A stretch of DNA of 5,536 nt. Origin: Methylotenera_A sp040387035. GTDB taxonomy: Bacteria > Pseudomonadota > Gammaproteobacteria > Burkholderiales > Methylophilaceae. Position numbers and translations under genes: made by a program. Shown here piece after piece: positions 1 to 4,082 of the stretch. The DNA is taken from contig JAZKEN010000002.1 in assembly GCA_040387035.1 (NCBI GenBank), forward strand, positions 1 to 5,536, written 5' to 3'. How positions within the stretch are numbered: the first letter of the stretch is position 1; each line of letters begins with the position of its first letter. The notes under the pieces were generated by a model that ran no database searches, was not told the DNA's origin, and was given only the letters and a program-made list of their open reading frames with translations.

Positions 1-125
1 ACGCGTGAGAAATACTCATCAACAGGCTTATCATTCACAATGATATTGCCTTTACCAGATTTTAAAAACACGCGCGCTACTGAGCTTTTGCGGCGGCCTG
101 TACCGTAATTGTATTTACCAATCAT
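1..125 (-). CDS. rpsI: 30S ribosomal protein S9 (N-terminal part, cut by window edge)
   Basis: Only the first 41 codons and two bases are present; the gene continues beyond the left edge. The reading starts MIGKYNYGTGRRKSSVARVF and continues through a KGNIIVND segment to VDEYFSR. This is the typical S9 N-terminus: a YGTGRRK(S/T)(S/A)(V/I)ARV block followed by a G-x-I-x-(V/I)N strand. S9 is a small-subunit head protein whose C-terminal tail, not visible here, reaches the P-site tRNA. The ATG at 125 is preferred because a purine-rich AAGG lies 8 nt upstream; the ATG at 130 reads into a stop after two codons. The gene follows rplM by 10 nt on the same strand, the conserved bacterial rplM-rpsI order, so it is expected to share the rplM transcript. 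Identification is firm. Confidence 0.96.
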   Translation of the reverse strand, partial: MIGKYNYGTGRRKSSVARVFLKSGKGNIIVNDKPVDEYFSR

Positions 126-130
126 TTCAT

Positions 131-137
131 CTACCTT
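131..137 (-). promoter_or_regulatory. Shine-Dalgarno site of rpsI, overlapping the rplM stop codon
   Basis: On the minus strand the sequence AAGGTAG lies 8 nt (counted from AAGG) before the rpsI ATG. Its first two A bases are the last two bases of the rplM TAA stop. A ribosome terminating on rplM would therefore sit on the rpsI ribosome binding site, which suggests coupled translation of L13 and S9. The site also decides the rpsI start. Confidence 0.7.
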
Positions 138-579
138 AAATAGTCAGTGCTTTTGGTTGTTGTGCAGCGTGCTCATGCTTGTCGCCAGCATACACTTTCA
201 TTTTTTTAGCCATTGCATAGCCTAGCGGGCCTTTTGGCAACATGCCTTTTACTGCTTTCTCTAAAGCGCGACCTGGAAAACGATCCTGCATTTTAGAGAA
301 TGTTGTTGTGCTGATACCACCTGGGTAGCCAGAGTGGCTGTGGTATTGTTTATCAGTCGCTTTTGCGCCTGTTACTTTGATTTTGTCAGCATTAATCACT
401 ACAATATAATCGCCCGTATCAACGTGCGGTGTGTAAATGGTTTTATGCTTACCGCGCAGGCGGTGGGCTACTGCACTGGCTAGACGACCTAACACTAAGT
501 CAGTTGCGTCAATTACAAACCAATCGCGTTGTACTTCGTGCGATTTTGCAGAAAATGTTTTTCCAGAAAAAATATTCAT
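136..579 (-). CDS. rplM: 50S ribosomal protein L13
   Basis: L13 is a large-subunit protein that binds 23S rRNA and acts early in 50S assembly. The 147-residue product carries the family landmarks in order: RDWFVIDA (18-25), LGRLAS (30-35), LRGKHK (41-46), the YTPHVDTGDYIVV block (49-61), GYPGGI (84-89), KGMLPKGPLG (111-120), KVYAG (128-132) and a C-terminal HEHAAQQP (135-142). E. coli L13 has 142 residues; the difference is about five extra residues (NIFSG) before the usual KTFxAK start, and no in-frame ATG or GTG lies at the shorter position. The ATG at 579 has an AGGTAG ribosome binding site about 7 nt upstream, so this start is well supported. A strong promoter and a hairpin leader lie upstream, and rpsI follows 10 nt downstream as the second gene of the operon. 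Confidence 0.98.
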   Translation of the reverse strand: MNIFSGKTFSAKSHEVQRDWFVIDATDLVLGRLASAVAHRLRGKHKTIYTPHVDTGDYIVVINADKIKVTGAKATDKQYHSHSGYPGGISTTTFSKMQDRFPGRALEKAVKGMLPKGPLGYAMAKKMKVYAGDKHEHAAQQPKALTI

Positions 580-618
580 CGTATCACTACCTAATTCAGT
601 TTAAGCCAGTTCAGTATC

Positions 619-641
619 AAGCTATAGTATATCTACAGCTT
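619..641 (-). promoter_or_regulatory. Hairpin in the 5' leader of the rplM-rpsI mRNA (candidate autoregulatory element)
   Basis: In the minus-strand RNA, AAGCUGUAG pairs with CUAUAGCUU over 9 bp around a 5-nt loop (AUAUA). One pair is G-U, and it corresponds to an A-C mismatch if the plus strand were transcribed, so the stem is perfect only in the rplM direction. It would begin about 12 nt after the predicted start of transcription and end about 39 nt before the ATG. No U tract follows it in the rplM direction, so it is not an intrinsic terminator. In E. coli, L13 represses its own operon through the mRNA leader; a similar role here is inference only. Confidence 0.45.
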
Positions 642-652
642 ATAAAAACAAG

Positions 653-689
653 AGGGCGGATTATATGCTTTTGCTTATAGGCTTGTCAA
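653..689 (-). promoter_or_regulatory. Sigma70 promoter of rplM-rpsI with GC-rich discriminator
   Basis: Read on the minus strand, a consensus -35 box TTGACA (689-684) and a consensus -10 box TATAAT (665-660) are separated by 18 bp. The DNA upstream of the -35 box, up to about 715, is rich in A and T (ATTT, AATTTTTG), like an UP element. Directly after the -10 box comes CCGCCC, a GC-rich discriminator of the kind found at stable-RNA and ribosomal protein promoters that ppGpp and DksA inhibit. Transcription should start near 653, giving a leader of about 73 nt. The two perfect hexamers make this the best-supported promoter in the window. Confidence 0.85.
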
Positions 690-703
690 TTACAAAAATT
701 GAC
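685..703. repeat. Perfect 7-bp inverted repeat over the rplM -35 region
   Basis: GTCAATT (685-691) and AATTGAC (697-703) form a perfect inverted repeat with a 5-bp centre. The left arm covers five of the six bases of the rplM -35 box; the right arm presents a TTGACT on the plus strand (699-704), facing fimV. It could be a protein binding site or a chance arrangement. No well-spaced -10 box follows the plus-strand copy. Confidence 0.4.
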
Positions 704-753
704 TAAATAGTGGTTTTTTAATGCCTATTACACTTTGTGACATAATTTTTACG

Positions 754-781
754 TTGGCACGTCAATTGCTTTCAATACATT
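754..781 (+). promoter_or_regulatory. Candidate promoter of the fimV-like gene
   Basis: TTGGCA (754-759, five of six consensus bases) and TACATT (776-781, four of six) are spaced by 16 bp and would start a transcript near 788, about 28 nt before the ATG. A competing -10 candidate, CATAAT (741-746), has only a weak AT-rich -35 region near 717-722. Neither is strong, and which one is used cannot be decided by eye. Otherwise, apart from the rplM promoter, leader and inverted repeat listed separately, I see nothing in the divergent region 580-815. Confidence 0.35.
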
Positions 782-815
782 TACCAAACGATAGTCTGAA
801 AAGCAGGTAATCATC

Positions 816-2654
816 ATGCATAACAATTATATATTAAAGCAAGCAGTACTAACCGCACTCGGCACGCTATGTATTAGCATGCAAAGCCAGGTTTTTGCTG
901 TAGGTTTAGGTGATATCGAAGTGAAATCGCATATTGGCCAACCTTTGCAAGCCAAGATTAAAGTCCAGGGTATTGAAGGCCTGAAAGACCAAGCCTGCTT
1001 TAGATTAGGCGACGATTCCGGCCAGATTAACCAGGTAAGCCGCGCCCAGCTTAAGTTGGGTAATATTGTCGGTGATGAGGCGGTTTTAAGCATTTCCACT
1101 ACCGATGTGATTAATGAGCCTATCGTAAGTTTATCGGTGATTGCAGAGTGCGATAGCAGCTTTCGCCGCGACTACGTATTGTTGATTGACCCGCTACTAA
1201 CCGCCGCAATTGAGCAGTCAAGCGATGAAGAAATCGTCAACAGTGTCGAAATACCCGACACCCCTGTTAAGAAACCTGCTGTGAGAAAATCGCCAGCGGC
1301 TAACCCGACCTATAGCCAAACCGTTCGCGTTAAACCCACTAGCAGCAAAAACCTAAGCGCAAGCAACAAAATCGCTAACAACAATATTGTATTAAGTGAC
1401 AATACAGAAAAAAAGCCCCTTAACCTGCCTATTAATAAAGAGTCTAAACCGCGCCTGAGTATTTCTGGCGCAGCGAGTGACGCTCAATCCAATATGATTG
1501 CGCTACGTTTAGACAAGCAATTGCATTTTTCGGCAGATACAGCACCACAAGCGCTTGCCAGCAATATTGCCATAGAAGATGAAGCAACCGTATTAAGCAA
1601 TCGTCTTGCGCATTTAGAACAGCAAATTACCAGCTTGCAACAGCGCAACCGTGCGCTGGAAGCTGAAAAACAATTACAGCTTCAAACAGCGCAACCAGCA
1701 GCTGCATCTAGCTTTTTAACCGGTGCCGTCAAGTGGTGGCCTTATTTAGCCGGCTTAGGATTGTTAATTGGCGGCTATTTTGCTGCAGATTACTGGCGTC
1801 GCCGTCGTCAATCGCAACAACTTGATAATGCCGAAGATGTGTGGAACGTGCTGGATGCGAATGCCAATGGCCTTATTTATTATAAAGACGAAGGCCTTGA
1901 AGATACTTTGTTTGAAAACAAACCTGAAGCGACAGCTAATTCAAGCGCACAGAAAAATGCCGAACAAAATCAAGCCGATGTTGAAGCAGCGCAGGCGGCA
2001 GCGGAACCCATTCAAGTAGAAGAAGATATTTTTGAGCATAATATTTTGGATCATGCCGACGTATTTTTATCGCATGGACGCACTAGCTTGGCGATTCAAT
2101 TGCTGCAAAATCATTTGATGGATTTTCCAAAACAATCGGTCACCATCTGGCTGTTTTTACTGGATTTGTTGGCAAAAGAAAATCTACAGGCCATGTACGA
2201 ACAAACAACGCTCGAATGCAAAGAGCATTTTAATATCCGTATTGCTGCATTTAGCAATGACGAAGCCAGCCCAAAACAAAACCTGGAAGATTTTCCTCGC
2301 TTAATGGCAGGCTTAGAGCAAGCATGGGGCAGCCCTGCCGCTTCGGTCTATTTGGATGATTTGATCTATAACAGCCGTCTGGAAAACCGCGTGGGATTTG
2401 AGAAAAGCGTTTTAGAAGAATTGATTTTATTAAGAAGCATCGCCCAAAGCGGTGTTAACAAAGCAGATGTAATTCACTTGGATGAGAAAAAAATGGCGAT
2501 TAAAGAAATGAAAGAAGCAAAATTGGCAGCAAGCAAAGCAGACAAACTGCAAAAGTTAGAAGAACTTACTTTGCTTGAACCTGTAAAAGCTGACCCAGTG
2601 GAAGAAGAAGACCACACCAACTTGTTTGAGTTTAATTTGATCGAATACAAATAG
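816..2654 (+). CDS. FimV/HubP-like inner-membrane protein (type IV pilus or polarity family)
   Basis: The 612-residue product has the layout of FimV-family proteins. A signal peptide occupies about 1-28 (QVFA then VGLGDIEV). The periplasmic FimV core spans about 29-128, with the family opening GLGDIEVKSHIGQPLQAKI (30-48) and closing RRDYVLLIDP (117-126); C61 and C112 could form a disulfide. A Ser/Asn/Pro/Lys-rich linker (about 135-250) is followed by a coiled coil (about 254-292), one transmembrane helix (about 308-325) and a stop-transfer RRRR (328-331). The rest is an acidic cytoplasmic part. In it, HADVFLSHGRTSLAIQLLQ (413-431) matches the ADVYLxYGR TPR unit of FimV. A second helical block lies at 491-545, and a charged helix at about 557-590. 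FimV and HubP proteins support type IV pilus assembly and pole organisation. No LysM domain is recognisable, and the protein is shorter than Pseudomonas FimV (about 900 residues). The ATG has AGGT 7 nt upstream. The gene stands alone between divergent rplM and convergent ubiA. I leave the symbol empty because orthology to fimV is uncertain. Confidence 0.85.
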   Translation: MHNNYILKQAVLTALGTLCISMQSQVFAVGLGDIEVKSHIGQPLQAKIKVQGIEGLKDQACFRLGDDSGQINQVSRAQLKLGNIVGDEAVLSISTTDVINEPIVSLSVIAECDSSFRRDYVLLIDPLLTAAIEQSSDEEIVNSVEIPDTPVKKPAVRKSPAANPTYSQTVRVKPTSSKNLSASNKIANNNIVLSDNTEKKPLNLPINKESKPRLSISGAASDAQSNMIALRLDKQLHFSADTAPQALASNIAIEDEATVLSNRLAHLEQQITSLQQRNRALEAEKQLQLQTAQPAAASSFLTGAVKWWPYLAGLGLLIGGYFAADYWRRRRQSQQLDNAEDVWNVLDANANGLIYYKDEGLEDTLFENKPEATANSSAQKNAEQNQADVEAAQAAAEPIQVEEDIFEHNILDHADVFLSHGRTSLAIQLLQNHLMDFPKQSVTIWLFLLDLLAKENLQAMYEQTTLECKEHFNIRIAAFSNDEASPKQNLEDFPRLMAGLEQAWGSPAASVYLDDLIYNSRLENRVGFEKSVLEELILLRSIAQSGVNKADVIHLDEKKMAIKEMKEAKLAASKADKLQKLEELTLLEPVKADPVEEEDHTNLFEFNLIEYK

Positions 2655-2660
2655 CATTGA

Positions 2661-2709
2661 GTTGGTTTCAGGCGGAGTATTTAAAACAATACTGCGCCAC
2701 CAAACCAAC
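2661..2709. terminator. Long imperfect hairpin at the fimV-ubiA convergent junction
   Basis: Three arms pair in register: GTTGGTTT (2661-2668) with AAACCAAC (2702-2709), GGCG (2671-2674) with CGCC (2695-2698), and AGTATT (2676-2681) with AATACT (2688-2693). That gives 18 bp closed by a 6-nt loop, with a small CA/ACC internal loop and one G-G mismatch. It starts 6 nt after the fimV stop and includes the stop and last 13 codons of ubiA. The symmetry and the position between converging genes suggest a shared transcript end or 3' stabiliser. However, neither side has a T tract (plus strand continues ACAAAAATG, minus strand TCAATGC), so intrinsic termination is not established. Confidence 0.45.
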
Positions 2710-3549
2710 AAAAATGACTAGGCCTATCCAGTTGTTATGTAAAAATGCCTTGAAGCAATCGGCTTTAAGGCGCTTTTTGATGATTCGATATTGCACAATG
2801 ACTAAAGCCAGCGCACATAAAAGGCCCAGGTAATAGTAGTGAGAAAAGCCTAAAAACTGGCCGATATAGGCCATCAGGCTAAGCATGACAGCATAACAAA
2901 GCATCACGGCAATCACATCGTACTTGCCAAACAAGATGGCAGAAGACTTTATACCGATTTTCAAATCGTCGTCCCTGTCCACCATGGCATATTCGGTATC
3001 GTAAGCGATGGCCCAGAACACATTGGCTACCAGTAAAACCCATGCGATTGGCGGTATGTAATCATTCACAGCCGCAAACGCCATCGGGATACCAAAGCCA
3101 AATGCGATGCCTAGGTAGGCTTGTGGAATGGCTAAAAAGCGCTTGGTAAACGGGTAGCTTGCCGCTAAAAACAAGGCCGCAAACGATAACAGGATAGTGG
3201 TTTTGTTGAAAAGCAATACCAGGCAAAAAGCCAGCATACTCAAGCCGGCGGCCAGTAGATAGGCTTCTTTGACACTGACCTCCCCCGTTGCTAGCGGGCG
3301 ACTTTTGGTACGTTCGACCAAACCATCGTATTTGCGGTCAGCAATATCATTCATCACACAGCCTGCGCTACGCATCAACACCGTACCTGTCACAAAAATC
3401 AGTACGATTATCCAGTCTGGCCTGCCGCGGCTGGCTATCCACAGTGCCCACAGGGTTGGCCATAGCAGCAATAAAATGCCAATCGGCTTATCAAGCCGCA
3501 TCAGGCGCTCATAGGCATCCATTTTTTTGATCAGTTGTTGTGTGTTCAT
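2668..3549 (-). CDS. ubiA: 4-hydroxybenzoate polyprenyltransferase
   Basis: This integral membrane enzyme transfers the polyprenyl chain to C3 of 4-hydroxybenzoate, the second step of ubiquinone synthesis. The 293 residues are close to the usual 285-290. Both Mg-diphosphate binding motifs are present: NDIADRKYD (67-75, the NDxxDxxxD form) followed by RTKSRPL (80-86), and YDTEYAMVDRDDDLKIGIKSS (183-203, written as YDTEYAMVDRDD then DLKIGIKSS). The start MRLDKPIGILLLLWPTLWAL (17-36) is the typical first part of UbiA. About nine hydrophobic helices can be traced, for example 24-40, 45-62, 97-113, 117-131, 143-161, 167-183, 212-230, 237-255 and 271-288. The start codon overlaps the ubiC stop in an ATGA, and no clear Shine-Dalgarno precedes it, so translation is probably coupled to UbiC, which makes its substrate. 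M11 is an alternative start but also lacks a ribosome binding site. Confidence 0.96.
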   Translation of the reverse strand: MNTQQLIKKMDAYERLMRLDKPIGILLLLWPTLWALWIASRGRPDWIIVLIFVTGTVLMRSAGCVMNDIADRKYDGLVERTKSRPLATGEVSVKEAYLLAAGLSMLAFCLVLLFNKTTILLSFAALFLAASYPFTKRFLAIPQAYLGIAFGFGIPMAFAAVNDYIPPIAWVLLVANVFWAIAYDTEYAMVDRDDDLKIGIKSSAILFGKYDVIAVMLCYAVMLSLMAYIGQFLGFSHYYYLGLLCALALVIVQYRIIKKRLKADCFKAFLHNNWIGLVIFVGLVAQYCFKYSA

Positions 3550-4082
3550 GTCGGTAATAAAGGCGGTAAAAAAATCTCGGTAACCAAAATACTAGCGCAA
3601 TTTAAACTAAAAACCGAACGCCGTGCCCATAAATAGGCCGGTTTAGTGGCTAAATGCTGTGCGGCATGCTGATACAGCGCATGGTGCGGCGACAGTTTTT
3701 TAAAGCGTAACGGCGCACGCTTGACTTGCGGATTGGCAAACAAAGCCGCGCCCAAGGGTTTATTGCCCAGTTTACCCAGCCCGTTCCAAGCGCCGCGCAG
3801 GCTTGTTCTGGGCAATACGCTATGTGCAAACACCACGGCTTGGTGATTGCCGAGTAATAGCACTTCACGGATCAATGCGGTTTTGTAGCTTGGCAGGCCT
3901 AAGCGCAATGCTTCATCCAGGATAGGTTTTGCATAGTGAACGCATACCGGATTAACGCCAAAATCAGGGTAACGTTTTTGCAAACGCAAGGTGAGTGAGC
4001 CTTTATCGATCAGCCAGGGTTTTAACCGACCCGCTGATATCGGGTTGAGCAGCCATGCGGAATGATTGTGTTTTTGCTTCAA
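3546..4082 (-). CDS. ubiC: Chorismate lyase (chorismate--pyruvate lyase)
   Basis: UbiC is a soluble cytoplasmic enzyme that splits chorismate into 4-hydroxybenzoate and pyruvate, the entry to ubiquinone synthesis. The 178-residue product aligns by eye with E. coli UbiC (165 residues) at the active-site blocks: IREVLLLG (71-78, R72 for E. coli R76), LGNKPLGAALF (105-115, L110 for L114), LWARRS (151-156) and VTEIFLP (167-173, E169 for E155). All three key residues are kept. The start is a TTG at 4082, embedded in a TTGA overlap with the recG stop; no in-frame ATG occurs near the N-terminus. A strong AGGGGAG lies 11 nt upstream inside recG. The ubiC stop in turn overlaps the ubiA ATG. The exact start is slightly uncertain because TTG is rare; the identity is not. 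Confidence 0.94.
   Translation of the reverse strand: MKQKHNHSAWLLNPISAGRLKPWLIDKGSLTLRLQKRYPDFGVNPVCVHYAKPILDEALRLGLPSYKTALIREVLLLGNHQAVVFAHSVLPRTSLRGAWNGLGKLGNKPLGAALFANPQVKRAPLRFKKLSPHHALYQHAAQHLATKPAYLWARRSVFSLNCASILVTEIFLPPLLPT

Noticed and set aside
429..680. 83-codon plus-strand open frame antisense to rplM and its leader
   Set aside because: It lies opposite the well-conserved rplM gene and its promoter, and its translation shows no recognisable family features.
508..696. 12-base repeat GTCAATTACAAA at 508-519 (inside rplM) and 685-696 (rplM promoter)
   Set aside because: About one repeated 12-mer is expected by chance in a window of this size, and one copy is fixed by conserved L13 codons.
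699..731. TTGACT (699-704) as the -35 box of a fimV promoter
   Set aside because: The only -10-like hexamer downstream (TATTAC, 726-731) is 21 bp away, outside the usual 16-18 bp spacing.
827..1099. 90-codon minus-strand open frame opposite the fimV-like gene start
   Set aside because: It is a shadow of a real coding frame with a convincing signal peptide and FimV core; the antisense translation shows no protein-like organisation.
3269..3530. Two overlapping plus-strand frames opposite ubiA
   Set aside because: The minus-strand UbiA frame carries both catalytic Asp motifs; the antisense frames have no recognisable family and no convincing start region.
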